Part shown: positions 5,545 through 14,319 of the stretch, piece by piece
How the letters are laid out: each line of letters begins with the position of its first letter
How positions within the stretch are numbered: the stretch's first letter is position 1
Assembly: GCA_964564845.1 (NCBI GenBank)
Contig: CAZMCN010000023.1
Span: forward strand, 1-20,620
Source of the DNA: CAYXPG01 sp964564845
GTDB lineage: Bacteria; Planctomycetota; Phycisphaerae; Sedimentisphaerales; Anaerobacaceae
DNA: 20,620 nucleotides
Direction: 5' to 3'
The notes under the pieces: model-generated
The model's input: the letters and a program-made list of their open reading frames with translations, nothing else
Databases searched by the model: none
Told to the model about the DNA's origin: nothing
Position numbers and translations under genes: made by a program

Positions 5545-6780
5545 ATGGGAATAATTGTGCAAAAATTCGGCGGCACATCCGTAGCAAACACAGACAAGAT
5601 TCGCCGGGCCGCCAGGCGGGTAATCAAAGCAGTTGAAAATGGTTATTCCGTTGTGGTGGTGGCTTCGGCCCGTGGTAAACAAACTGATGAATTTATAACC
5701 GATGCCAAAGAGCTGCATCCCGACCCGCCAGCGAGGGAAATGGACCAGCTCTTCAGCACCGGCGAGCAGCAGAGCATCGCGCTGCTTGCAATGGCCATTA
5801 TCAATGCCGGTTATGATGCCATCAGCTTTACAGGCAGCCAAGTCAAAATAATGACAGACGGCGTCTATTCAAAGGCACGAATAAAGAGCATAGACACTGC
5901 CCGAATCCACAGGCAGCTCGAACAGGGCAAAGTAGTCCTGGTCGCCGGCTTTCAGGGTATAGACGAAGATGAAAACATAGTAACGCTTGGCAGAGGCGGC
6001 TCAGATACAACCGCTGTTGCCCTTGCCGCAGCCTTAGACGCACAGGAGTGTGAAATTTATACCGATGTTGACGGCATTTACACAACAGACCCGCGGATAT
6101 TCAAAAATGCCGCAAAAATGAAGCAAATAAGTTTCGATGAAATGCTCGAACTGGCAAGTCTCGGTTCCAGCGTTATGTATGTTCGAGCCATCGAGGTCGG
6201 AAAAAATCATAACGTTAAGATTCACGTAAGAAGCAGCAGCGAAGAAACAGAAGGGACAATGATTATCCCAGAGGAGTCACAAATGGAAGAAGTAGTGGTT
6301 TCAGGTGCAACAGTCCAAAAAGATATAGCTATGATAACTTTAACCGGCATAGATAATAAGCCGGGTAATATTGCAAACATATTCGCTCAACTGGCAAAAG
6401 CCAGGGTGGCCGTCAGCGGCATTACCAAAACAGAAATTAGTACTGAAAAAGCAAATTTGTCTTTCACGGTCGGTGTTTTAGAATTAAACGCTGCTAAAGA
6501 GACTCTTGAACAAATCAAAGACAAGGTCAGCTACGAAAACATCACCATTTGCGAAGATGTTGCCGGTGTCTCTGTGGTGGGTGTAGGTATGCGAACGCAT
6601 TATGAGGTGGCTGAAAAAATGTTCGCATCTCTGGCCAAAGCCAAAATCAATATCCATTCAATTACCTCCAGCCAGATTAGTATCAGTTGCGTTGTTGATG
6701 AAACTCAAGCCGAAAAAGCCCTTCAGGCAGTCTGCGCCGCCTTTGAGCTGGATAAACCGGCTGGGCAACGAAACGGCTAA
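5545..6780 (+). CDS. lysC: Aspartate kinase (aspartokinase)
   Basis: 411 residues. It phosphorylates aspartate in the first step to lysine, threonine and methionine. KFGGTS at 7-12 is the family signature, GRGGSDTTA at 149-157 is the substrate/phosphate-binding segment, and YTDVDGIYTTDPR at 172-184 is the nucleotide-binding region. Two ACT domains follow (about 263-330 and 345-405), the usual allosteric site for lysine or threonine. It is a single-function enzyme with no dehydrogenase fused. The ATG has AAGGA (5535-5539) 5 nt upstream. A 61-nt gap separates it from the ApgM-like gene, with no terminator visible, so the same transcript is likely. The segment usually near GAKVLHPR reads GSSVMYVR, a tolerated variation since the arginine is kept. 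Confidence 0.95.
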   Translation: MGIIVQKFGGTSVANTDKIRRAARRVIKAVENGYSVVVVASARGKQTDEFITDAKELHPDPPAREMDQLFSTGEQQSIALLAMAIINAGYDAISFTGSQVKIMTDGVYSKARIKSIDTARIHRQLEQGKVVLVAGFQGIDEDENIVTLGRGGSDTTAVALAAALDAQECEIYTDVDGIYTTDPRIFKNAAKMKQISFDEMLELASLGSSVMYVRAIEVGKNHNVKIHVRSSSEETEGTMIIPEESQMEEVVVSGATVQKDIAMITLTGIDNKPGNIANIFAQLAKARVAVSGITKTEISTEKANLSFTVGVLELNAAKETLEQIKDKVSYENITICEDVAGVSVVGVGMRTHYEVAEKMFASLAKAKINIHSITSSQISISCVVDETQAEKALQAVCAAFELDKPAGQRNG

Positions 6781-6786
6781 ATACCA

Positions 6787-7437
6787 GTGTCTAAAGAGAA
6801 GAAAATTACCTTCGCAATGAGCAGGCGCCGGCGAGCCGGCCTAATCGCTCTTTGTTTGCTGTTGGCTGCGGTTTTTATCCGGCTTGACCATAACATCGCA
6901 AGGAATAAATGGCAGAGGCAACCGCAATCCAGCGAGCAGGCAAAGAGTCGTGATTTCGAAAAATACCACGATAAAGCCTTTACTGTCATAAACGTTGTCG
7001 ATGGTGACACTATTGATACTGATGTTCCCGATGGCCGGAACAATCACACGCGAATTCGCCTCTGGGGCATTGATACTCCAGAGACCAAACACCCCACCTT
7101 CGGAGTTATGTATTTCGGTCCGGAGGCCGCTGATTTTACGAAAGAATTGGTTCTTGGAAAGTCAGTCCGGATTTACCTCGACCAGGGCAATCGCACCAGA
7201 GGCAGATACGGCAGATTATTAGCTTACGTTCAACTGCCGGACAAACGGTTCCTGAACGAAGTTCTGCTGACTGAAGGTTATGCCTATGCGGACCTGCGGT
7301 TTCGGCACAGTTTTTACCATAGGTACTCGAGCCTGGAGGCAGGTGCCCGCAGCAGAAAAAAAGGATTATGGCAGGAGGTGACGCACGAGCAACTGCCCCA
7401 ATGGCTACAAAGGCAAAGACCGAAACTGCTTAAATAG
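6787..7437 (+). CDS. Thermonuclease (SNase-like) with N-terminal membrane anchor or signal
   Basis: 216 residues from a GTG at 6787. An ATG at 6817 (MSRRRRAG...) would give 206 residues and a cleaner n-region, and neither start has a strong ribosome-binding site. A hydrophobic stretch at 17-31 (GLIALCLLLAAVFI) after RRRR is a signal-anchor or signal peptide. The staphylococcal nuclease domain spans about 65-200. Catalytic residues are kept: D72 and D74 in VVDGDT, R91 and D96 in RLWGIDTPE, E99, and the later arginine R143 in RGRYGRLL. It should therefore be an active, calcium-dependent nuclease acting outside the cytoplasmic membrane. It starts 6 nt after lysC, so it is probably cotranscribed, although the function is unrelated. 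Confidence 0.85.
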   Translation: MSKEKKITFAMSRRRRAGLIALCLLLAAVFIRLDHNIARNKWQRQPQSSEQAKSRDFEKYHDKAFTVINVVDGDTIDTDVPDGRNNHTRIRLWGIDTPETKHPTFGVMYFGPEAADFTKELVLGKSVRIYLDQGNRTRGRYGRLLAYVQLPDKRFLNEVLLTEGYAYADLRFRHSFYHRYSSLEAGARSRKKGLWQEVTHEQLPQWLQRQRPKLLK

Positions 7438-7555
7438 TCAATTGGGACCGCAAGCAGCCTCCACTATAACAAGCCACATTTTATGTTCAGCGTTTTTTCT
7501 GTGCAACACAATGTTAGCAAAAACAGTAACTGTACAGGTTACCAAAAGCCCCTGC

Positions 7556-8536
7556 TTACTTTTTGTCAACTGTTTTGTTCTCCTTAGCATTTTTTAGTGC
7601 TTTTTTTGCTGCCTTTTCACAAGCCGGTTCTGGTTTTGGAGCACCTGTTTTTGGCACTTCTTTCTTTTCTATTTTGTCGGCCGGCTGGGGCTTTGGAGCA
7701 TCCTCTGGTGCTTCTTTCTTGGTCTTTTCCCAGGCTGGAGCGGGTTCTGGAGTATTTACTTTCTGCCGGCTTTTCTCTCTTAGATTATGCACCGTATTCT
7801 GCACGTTTACCATTGTTTTGCTCAGCTTATTAAGCTCTCTGCAGGTCTCTTCAAGTTCCTCTGAAGCCTGATTAGCGCCAAAAGTGCTCTTAACGTCAAT
7901 GTAAAACTCTTTAGACTCTCTCAGTAATGTAAGCAATGTCTCAACCACAGGTTGTTCTTCTGCAATCGACTCCCAAATCCTGGCAGCCTGTTTTGACTGC
8001 TCTTCCATCACACCTGCAATCTTTCTGTATGCTTCTTGATATTTTTCGAGTTTCATTCTGCCTGATTTTTCAGAAAATAGCTGTGCCTTCTCTAATGATA
8101 CATCGTTTATTCTTTTCGATGCCCTATAAATCGGACCATCATTCGCAATAAGCAATAAGTAATCATTTACAATCGAAACTGTTTCGTCAAATCGTTGTTC
8201 TGCGTTGTCCTTGACCATCTCATAGTTCCAATCGCTATGCCTTCTGGCACGCTCGGCGGCAACACAGATTATATCGCACAACTGCTGCATACTTTGATAA
8301 ATGTGTTCCTGGCCGGTGTTGGCCGACGACAGCTTCTTAAGCTGGCCTTTACTTTTCTGGAAGGTTTCATTGAGCTGTTCTAAAGACATAGAAGCGCATT
8401 GAGCTGACGATTTTACTGCCTCATTAGACGAGTGTTTGCAAGTTTTTTTGGAGGGCGTTTCTGCCGGCTCTGCGAACAAAACAGCGCATGAAAAAACTGC
8501 CGTAACAATTGTTGTCAAAAATAGTTTTCCTAACAT
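7556..8536 (-). CDS. Exported coiled-coil protein of unknown function
   Basis: 326 residues; I do not recognise the family. Residues 1-22 form a signal peptide (MLGKLFLTTIVTAVFSCAVLFA) with likely cleavage before EPAE. The cysteine at 17 is not in a good lipobox. Residues about 50-255 are charged and heptad-like, predicted helical and coiled-coil, with several conserved-looking LNELxK/LREKS segments. Residues 261-326 are a proline-, lysine-, alanine- and glutamate-rich tail with repeated PEPA/PKPQPA/PKPEPA units, probably disordered or wall-associated. AAGGAG at 8545-8550 lies 8 nt before the ATG, which fixes the start. It is convergent with the thermonuclease. The likely setting is periplasmic. 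Confidence 0.75.
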   Translation of the reverse strand: MLGKLFLTTIVTAVFSCAVLFAEPAETPSKKTCKHSSNEAVKSSAQCASMSLEQLNETFQKSKGQLKKLSSANTGQEHIYQSMQQLCDIICVAAERARRHSDWNYEMVKDNAEQRFDETVSIVNDYLLLIANDGPIYRASKRINDVSLEKAQLFSEKSGRMKLEKYQEAYRKIAGVMEEQSKQAARIWESIAEEQPVVETLLTLLRESKEFYIDVKSTFGANQASEELEETCRELNKLSKTMVNVQNTVHNLREKSRQKVNTPEPAPAWEKTKKEAPEDAPKPQPADKIEKKEVPKTGAPKPEPACEKAAKKALKNAKENKTVDKK

Positions 8537-8884
8537 TGGTTCTTCTCCTTTCGCATTATTTTGTATTCCTTTTCCCTGGTGCGCTTTTCGAACAAATTTC
8601 CCCCCGGATTCGGCTCAAAGTTTGCGCACAAATATATACGCTGTTTTGGAATCCCTTCCTTGAGCCCTGCGGCCACTAACCTGCTTTTCGCGCCCCAAAT
8701 TCCGTTCAAAGCAACCATATATATTGTTTCGAAAAAAGCATCAAGGAAAAAGGCCAATAAAAAGAGGATTTTCTGCAAAACCACGATGTTTTAAGCAAAA
8801 AAAGCGAGATTTGGCTGCAAAAAATGCTACAATAAAACTAAAACCAATGATAAATATGACAAGAAAACCTAAACTGCCGGCAAC
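8537..8884. other. 348-bp gap without a convincing gene
   Basis: It lies between the amidohydrolase stop and the start of the exported coiled-coil protein, both on the minus strand. An open frame of 84 codons (8530-8784, minus) lacks recognisable content and overlaps the next start. The only element I can suggest is a weak promoter at 8716-8744. No clear terminator or repeat was found. Confidence 0.5.
8716..8744 (-). promoter_or_regulatory. Weak candidate promoter for the exported coiled-coil gene
   Basis: On the minus strand TTGATG (8744-8739) and TATATG (8721-8716) are 17 nt apart. A start near 8709 would leave a leader of about 170 nt. Each hexamer matches consensus at only 4 positions, and the region is AT-rich. 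Confidence 0.28.
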
Positions 8885-10504
8885 TTACTTTTTGCCCGGC
8901 CCGTAGAGGACTTTACCAGGAAAAGCCTCCGTCCTTTCATTGTCGTCTATTACCAGTTGGCCGTTGACTAAAACATACGGTATGCCTTCGGCGTACTGGT
9001 GAGGATTCTGCCAAGTTGCTTTATCGGCTACACTCTTGGGCTCAAAAACAACTATATCTGCTGCCATTCCCTTTTTCAAAACTCCCCTATCCTTCAGTTT
9101 AAGCCGGCTTGCAGGCAGCGAAGTCATTTTCCGAACTGCCTCCGGCAAACTAATCATTTTCTTCTCCCTAACGTAACGAGCTAGTACTCTTGGAAAGGTC
9201 CCGTAGTTCCTCGGGTGCGGTTTCGCCTGGCCAAACGTAACCGCCGAGCCGTCGGAAGCATGCATTACCAGTGGGTGTTTCATTATTTGCTCCACATCGT
9301 ATTCACAAAGGCAGTGATAAATTGCGCTTGCGGCGCCTGCATATTGCAAATCCATTATAGTCTCGGCTGCATTTTCGGCGGTTGGCTGTTTTCCGTGCAT
9401 ACGTGTAATCTCCGCAATACTTTTGCCCTCCAAATCCCCTTCTGCCGAGCAGGAGACTATGACAATCCTGCTTGCGTCACCACCACCCCGGTCAAAGAGG
9501 ATATTGTCCACAACTGTTTCTTTAATCTTCTGGCGCAATCTGGGATTGTTCAAACGCTCTTTCAGCCTGTTCTGACCGCCTTCCAGCGCCCAGGAGGGAA
9601 ACAGCACTGTCAGATTGGTGCTTGTGGCAGTATAAGGATACTGGTCCAATGTTATATCCAGACCATCATCGATGGCTTTATCGACCATCTCCAGCGTTTT
9701 AATGCTGCTGTTCCACATCGATTTGCCCACAAGCTTATGATGTGAAATCTGGACCCCGATTTTTGCCCTTTTTGCAATTTCAATGGCTTCGCGGACCGCT
9801 TTAATCAATCCGCGTCCCTCATCCCGCATATGGGTCGCATAAAAACCGCCGTATTTGGCTGCGACTTTGGCCAACTCCACCACCTCGTCCGTCGATGCAT
9901 AAGCACCGGGAACATACTTTAAGCCGGTGGACAAACCAAACGCCCCTTCTTTCATAGCACGTTCGAGCAGCGCTTTCATCTTTTCCAACTCACCGATTAC
10001 AAGTGGCCGGTTCTCCATCCCCATAATCTCTCGGCGGATAGTGTTGTGTCCGGCTAAAAGGGCAAAATTCAATGCGATACCTCTGCTGCTGACTCTTTTC
10101 AAAAAACCGCCGATTGGATAGGGAGAGCCGCCACAGTTGCCGCCGACAACTGTCGTTACCCCCTGCCTAATATAATTCTCGGCAGAAGGATTCTTAAGTA
10201 TGTCATGGTCTGTATGAGTGTGTATGTCGATGAAACCCGGAGCGGCTGTCATACCCTCGGCGTTGATAATCCTTCCTGATTTGCCGTCCTGCAACTTGCC
10301 GATTTCAACAATTCTGCCGTCTTTGATACCTATATCTGTCCTGTATGCCTCGCTGCCTGTCCCATCGACAATCTGCCCACCTCTGATAATAATGTCAAAG
10401 TCATTGACGTGGCCACGACATATATTGGCAGTTGTAAGAAAAATCAATACGACAACAATCGTCGCCGGCACAAAACACTTCAAAGGTTTCAGTTGCATTT
10501 TCAT
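8885..10504 (-). CDS. D-aminoacylase (N-acyl-D-amino-acid deacylase) family amidohydrolase, exported
   Basis: 539 residues. This metal-dependent amidohydrolase family hydrolyses N-acyl-D-amino acids and related amides. A hydrophobic segment at 11-28 after a basic N terminus indicates export or anchoring. The metal centre is complete: H95 and H97 (DIHTHTD), C124 (GGNCGGSPYP), H225 (ATHMRDEG), H255/H256 (ISHHKL) and D418 (HASDGSA). The flanking small beta-domain is formed by residues about 36-88 and 470-539 (GMAADIVVF). Two methionines open the frame; the first (10504) has AAGGA 11 nt upstream. The substrate cannot be read from sequence. Dipeptide or cell-wall D-amino-acid recycling is plausible, and cytosolic members exist too. 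The family is near certain; the exact substrate is open. Confidence 0.9.
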   Translation of the reverse strand: MKMQLKPLKCFVPATIVVVLIFLTTANICRGHVNDFDIIIRGGQIVDGTGSEAYRTDIGIKDGRIVEIGKLQDGKSGRIINAEGMTAAPGFIDIHTHTDHDILKNPSAENYIRQGVTTVVGGNCGGSPYPIGGFLKRVSSRGIALNFALLAGHNTIRREIMGMENRPLVIGELEKMKALLERAMKEGAFGLSTGLKYVPGAYASTDEVVELAKVAAKYGGFYATHMRDEGRGLIKAVREAIEIAKRAKIGVQISHHKLVGKSMWNSSIKTLEMVDKAIDDGLDITLDQYPYTATSTNLTVLFPSWALEGGQNRLKERLNNPRLRQKIKETVVDNILFDRGGGDASRIVIVSCSAEGDLEGKSIAEITRMHGKQPTAENAAETIMDLQYAGAASAIYHCLCEYDVEQIMKHPLVMHASDGSAVTFGQAKPHPRNYGTFPRVLARYVREKKMISLPEAVRKMTSLPASRLKLKDRGVLKKGMAADIVVFEPKSVADKATWQNPHQYAEGIPYVLVNGQLVIDDNERTEAFPGKVLYGPGKK

Positions 10505-10678
10505 TTAAAATTTTTTCCTTTCCAATACTTTACTGACAACAATTGTGAGTTTTTCAACCTGGACATCTCACTTGAAAACATCTCTATCCCGTTCTGACTT
10601 GTAACAAATTATCCAATACTACTTCAAGAAAAAATTTGCAAAACAAGGTGTCAATGACGTTTTTCATACAATTTCGCA

Positions 10679-12904
10679 TCAGGGTTTTGCTTGTCTGTAT
10701 CTGTCCAGTTGCCTGCGAATGCGCTCGGCCAGCTCGTTCATTTTAGCAGCAGAGGCCAAATCCAGGGCGGTCTGTGCAGTCGCAATGGCACTATCATACC
10801 ACCCTGCCGCTGCATACACTTCTGCGAGAGTGTTGAGAACCACGGGATTCTTGTTTTTAGTTAGCCTGTCCGCACGCTCGGCAAGAATAACCGCTCTGTC
10901 AGTATCACGCACCTTTGGGTCCGAATGCAGGGCCAGTATTCGCGCAATGCCAATCAGCGGAATTGGCCAGTCAGGTCTTAAACGCAGCGCTTCCTGAAAA
11001 TGCTTAAGTGCTCCATTGAGTCGGCCGGTTTTTGCCAACACAATGCCCAGATGATTATGCGCTTCGGCAAAATTGGGATTAGTTTGCAGGGCTTGAAGAA
11101 AATGCTCTATCGCCTCGTCGAGTTTACCCTGCGATTTAAGGGCAATACCCAGGTTGAAGTGCGATTTGGCGTCGTCGGGCCTGGCCTGCAAAGCACGACT
11201 GAAGTGATTAATCGCATCGTCAAATCTGCCCTGTGATACAAATATGATACCAACATTGTTATGCGATTCGATATCATCCGGCCTGTATTTCAGTGTCTCA
11301 TAATAGCAGCTTATCGCCTTATCAAGTTCGCCCTGTGATTCGAGCGCCATAGCCAGGTTGTAATGCGCATCCACATAGGCGGGTTTAATCCGGATTGCCT
11401 GGCGATAGTGGCTGATTGCCTCATCAATATTCTCTTGTGACCTAAGCGCGGTAGCCAGGTTATAATGTGCCTCTGCATAGTAAGGTCTGATTTCTATGGC
11501 CCGTCTATAATGGTCGATTGCCTCGTCAATTTTACCCTGTGATTGAAGCTCAATGCCTAACCCATAGTGCAGCACTGCTGCATCCGGCGTCAATGTCAGC
11601 ATGTGTTCATAATAACCTGCAGTATCACACCAGTGCGTTAATTGCCGTCGAGTGGCAACCGCCTCGGTACCCGCTAACGCCAAAACAATTACTGTTACCA
11701 CACTGATTTGTACAGCAAACTCAGCTCTAACTTTGCTGCTGCCAATCAACCAGACCAGAAACGATGTCAAAACCATCAGGAGTCCTACTGAAGGCAGATA
11801 GGCAAACTTGTCCGCGGCAATAACTTCGCTAAAACCTATAATCTGCATTGTAGGCAGCATCGCCACAAAGAAAAACAGCCAACCGGTCAGAAGCCCTCGT
11901 GTCCAGCGCAGCGAAATCAAAATCAAAGGTATAAATATGCAGGTGCCGATAGTACCGACAGCTACCATTGGCTCTGACAGCGCCATAGGCCTGGGAAAGG
12001 CGTAATGCGATGACAGATTCGTCGGCCAGACAATCTTGTAAAGATAAAAAATAATATTATGACAAAGAGTCAGCGGTATGCGGCCCAGACCATAATCGCT
12101 CGGCAGAAGCACAGCAGCAGTGCGGCTTTGCGAAATATATGTAATAACCGCAGCAATGCCGCCAATTACAAATAACGGTATTTTTTCCAGAATGGCTTTT
12201 GTCTTCAACCGCTTAAGCGGCCAAAAATCCATCATCAGCAGCAAAACCGGAAGCGGCACACTGGTCGGCTTGGACATCAACGCCAGTATGTACGCTACAA
12301 CACAACCAATATAAAATTTCCAATCTTTTTGGCGGGCAAAATGAACATAAAATATCAGTGACCATAACGCAAAAAATGCCGCCAATAACGTCTTACGGTC
12401 GCTAAGCCAGCAAACCGGCTCAACCGTCATAGGATGAAGCCCAAAGAGCAACCCCACCCCAGCAGCCACCCACGCATGGCCAAATAAAAGATAAAGCAGC
12501 ACAATTACCAGTGCTGTATTGGCCATGTGTAATGCAAGACTTGTTCGATGAAAGGGCATTAGATTATCGTCTCGACCACCCAGGGCATAATCGGCCATTA
12601 GCGAAATCATTGTCAGCGGCTGATAGTAGCCCTCAACAGTTGACGGTTCTAATACCTCGGCCAGAAAACGCCGTGCCGATGACCAACTTGGATTTTGGAC
12701 CAGTGGATTCTCAGTGAGGTACTGAGTATCATCAAACGACTGCACGTCCGACGACAACGCCGGCCAATGTACTATAAGGACCGCGACGCAAACGAGACCG
12801 GTTAACCCTGCCGGTAGTGCAATTTTGGAACTCGACCGATTCGATGGTTTGCCGCCCGCCCGGCCGGCTGGTTTTGATGTGGACTTCTTTGTTTCATACC
12901 ACAT
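10679..12904 (-). CDS. TMTC-like multi-pass membrane protein with C-terminal TPR repeats
   Basis: 741 residues. A basic N terminus (1-28) precedes about 11-12 membrane segments (roughly 33-413). The first lumenal loop carries FDDTQYLTENPLV with the acidic pair D58-D59, and a later loop carries HPMTVEPVCW (E162). Both recall GT-C fold glycosyltransferases of the TMTC/O-mannosyltransferase type. Six canonical 34-residue TPRs follow (about 441-644, each near AHYNLGxALxSQGxxDEAIxHYxxAL), then two degenerate ones to 741. A role in protein glycosylation is inference from the architecture; it could be only a scaffold. It starts 44 nt after the response regulator with no promoter in the gap, so it may be cotranscribed with the two-component pair. 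I see no Shine-Dalgarno before the ATG. Confidence 0.85.
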   Translation of the reverse strand: MWYETKKSTSKPAGRAGGKPSNRSSSKIALPAGLTGLVCVAVLIVHWPALSSDVQSFDDTQYLTENPLVQNPSWSSARRFLAEVLEPSTVEGYYQPLTMISLMADYALGGRDDNLMPFHRTSLALHMANTALVIVLLYLLFGHAWVAAGVGLLFGLHPMTVEPVCWLSDRKTLLAAFFALWSLIFYVHFARQKDWKFYIGCVVAYILALMSKPTSVPLPVLLLMMDFWPLKRLKTKAILEKIPLFVIGGIAAVITYISQSRTAAVLLPSDYGLGRIPLTLCHNIIFYLYKIVWPTNLSSHYAFPRPMALSEPMVAVGTIGTCIFIPLILISLRWTRGLLTGWLFFFVAMLPTMQIIGFSEVIAADKFAYLPSVGLLMVLTSFLVWLIGSSKVRAEFAVQISVVTVIVLALAGTEAVATRRQLTHWCDTAGYYEHMLTLTPDAAVLHYGLGIELQSQGKIDEAIDHYRRAIEIRPYYAEAHYNLATALRSQENIDEAISHYRQAIRIKPAYVDAHYNLAMALESQGELDKAISCYYETLKYRPDDIESHNNVGIIFVSQGRFDDAINHFSRALQARPDDAKSHFNLGIALKSQGKLDEAIEHFLQALQTNPNFAEAHNHLGIVLAKTGRLNGALKHFQEALRLRPDWPIPLIGIARILALHSDPKVRDTDRAVILAERADRLTKNKNPVVLNTLAEVYAAAGWYDSAIATAQTALDLASAAKMNELAERIRRQLDRYRQAKP

Positions 12905-12948
12905 TTAGTGCAACTTGAAAGAATAAGTGGAAAAAACAACAGAAAAAT

Positions 12949-14319
12949 CTATAAGTTGTATTCTTTGATTTTTCGGTATAGCGTTCTCTCGCCTATACCT
13001 AAGATTTTTGCAGTCTTTTCCCGATTGTTATTGGTTTTAGCTAAAGTATCTATGATAGCTTGTTTTTCCAATTCATTCAGGGACATCCCCGACAAATCCC
13101 TTTGCGAACGGCCCCCGGCGGCCAATTGCCGAACCTGGTGGATTTCAGGCGGTATATCGCGGGCGTCAAGCTTGTCTCTCTCGCACATCACAACCATTGT
13201 TCTGATACAATTCCGAAGCTGACGGATGTTACCTGGCCAACTGTAGTTTGTAAGAATCGTCTTTGCTGCATCCGTTATACCAGTAACAACAGAGCCGGTC
13301 TCTCCGGCGGCTTCTTTTAGAAAATATTCGGCCAAAACTTCAATGTCTTCGACCCTGCTGCGCAGGGCCGGCACCGATATGCTCACTCCCTTGATTCTAA
13401 AGTATAAATCCTGCCTGAATTTCTTTTCCTCTATGAGCTTTGTCAAATCATGATTTGTTGCGCTGATTATCCGAACATCAACGACAATTTGTTTGTGTGA
13501 ACCGACCGGCGTCACAATACCGTCTTCGATAACCCGCAGCAGCTTGGCCTGCATACTCAAAGGCATATCGCCGATTTCATCCAGAAACAATGTTCCTTTA
13601 TCGGCTATCTCAAACAGCCCTTTCCTGTCACTCGCTGCCCCGGTAAAGGCGCCTTTGACGTGGCCGAATAATTCGCTCTCGAGTAAAGTCTCTGTCAGAC
13701 CGGCACAATTCACCGGCCTAAACAGCTTATCCCAGCGTTGTGAATTCTTATGAATAGCCCTTGCCAATAACTCCTTGCCCGTTCCGGATTCACCTTCAAT
13801 TAAAATGGATATATCTGTGGGAGCCACACGCTTGAGAACGTCAAATATGCCCTTCATTGTGGGGCTTTCGCCCCAGACCCCATCGAACTCAAATTCTTCT
13901 TTGCCCACTCTGCCTTTTTTTATTCTGCGCCCGGCTGATTTCGATATCCGTCGGCTGATATCCTCTATAAGGGTGCGAAGCTGACCAATATCAATCGGCT
14001 TGACAAGGTAATCGTATGCGCCGGCCTTTATCGCATCCTTACACGTATCGATGGTCGCATAGGCGGTTATTAAAATAACTTCCGTCTCAGGACTGCGCAT
14101 TTTAACCTCTTCGAGTATGCTCAATCCGTCAATGCTGCCGCCAAGTTTCAAGTCGGTAACAACAATATCAACCTTTTCATTGCGTACAATCTCTACTGCG
14201 TCCCTGCCGTTATAAACAGCAATTGCCTTTGTCCCTGCTTTTTCCAGCGCTTCGGCAATCCCGTCGGCGTGGTTGCGTTCATCGTCAACTATCAGAATTA
14301 CAATATCGTTTTCTTTCAA
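12949..14319 (-). CDS. NtrC-family sigma-54-dependent response regulator
   Basis: 456 residues. The receiver domain (about 5-120) has D12-D13, phosphoacceptor D56 (VVTDLKL), T85 and K107 (VKP). The AAA+ domain has Walker A GESGTGKE (176-183), the sigma-54 contact loop GAFTGA (223-228), Walker B TLFLDEIGD (243-251) and the R-finger region. A Fis-type helix-turn-helix ends the protein (about 415-456, NNREKTAKILGIGERTLYRKI). All catalytic parts are intact, so it should open sigma-54 promoters when phosphorylated. The start is TTG at 14317-14319, overlapping the kinase stop as TTGA, with AGGG 7 nt upstream; no nearby ATG fits. Its partner is the kinase directly upstream. I found no TGGCAC-N5-TTGC promoter in this window, so its targets are elsewhere. 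Confidence 0.93.
   Translation of the reverse strand: MKENDIVILIVDDERNHADGIAEALEKAGTKAIAVYNGRDAVEIVRNEKVDIVVTDLKLGGSIDGLSILEEVKMRSPETEVILITAYATIDTCKDAIKAGAYDYLVKPIDIGQLRTLIEDISRRISKSAGRRIKKGRVGKEEFEFDGVWGESPTMKGIFDVLKRVAPTDISILIEGESGTGKELLARAIHKNSQRWDKLFRPVNCAGLTETLLESELFGHVKGAFTGAASDRKGLFEIADKGTLFLDEIGDMPLSMQAKLLRVIEDGIVTPVGSHKQIVVDVRIISATNHDLTKLIEEKKFRQDLYFRIKGVSISVPALRSRVEDIEVLAEYFLKEAAGETGSVVTGITDAAKTILTNYSWPGNIRQLRNCIRTMVVMCERDKLDARDIPPEIHQVRQLAAGGRSQRDLSGMSLNELEKQAIIDTLAKTNNNREKTAKILGIGERTLYRKIKEYNL

Noticed and set aside
7438..7555. Inverted repeat GTAAC/GTTAC (near 7526-7542) between the convergent nuclease and coiled-coil genes as a two-way terminator
   Set aside because: A stem of only about 5 bp without T-tracts on either side.
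8530..8784. Open frame of 84 codons on the minus strand before the exported coiled-coil gene
   Set aside because: No recognisable domain, low-complexity start, and it overlaps the next gene's start. It is best explained as chance in a non-coding gap.
10649..10654. TTGACA on the minus strand as a -35 for the amidohydrolase gene
   Set aside because: A perfect -35 word, but the sequence 16-18 nt downstream (TTTCTT and neighbours) is not a credible -10.
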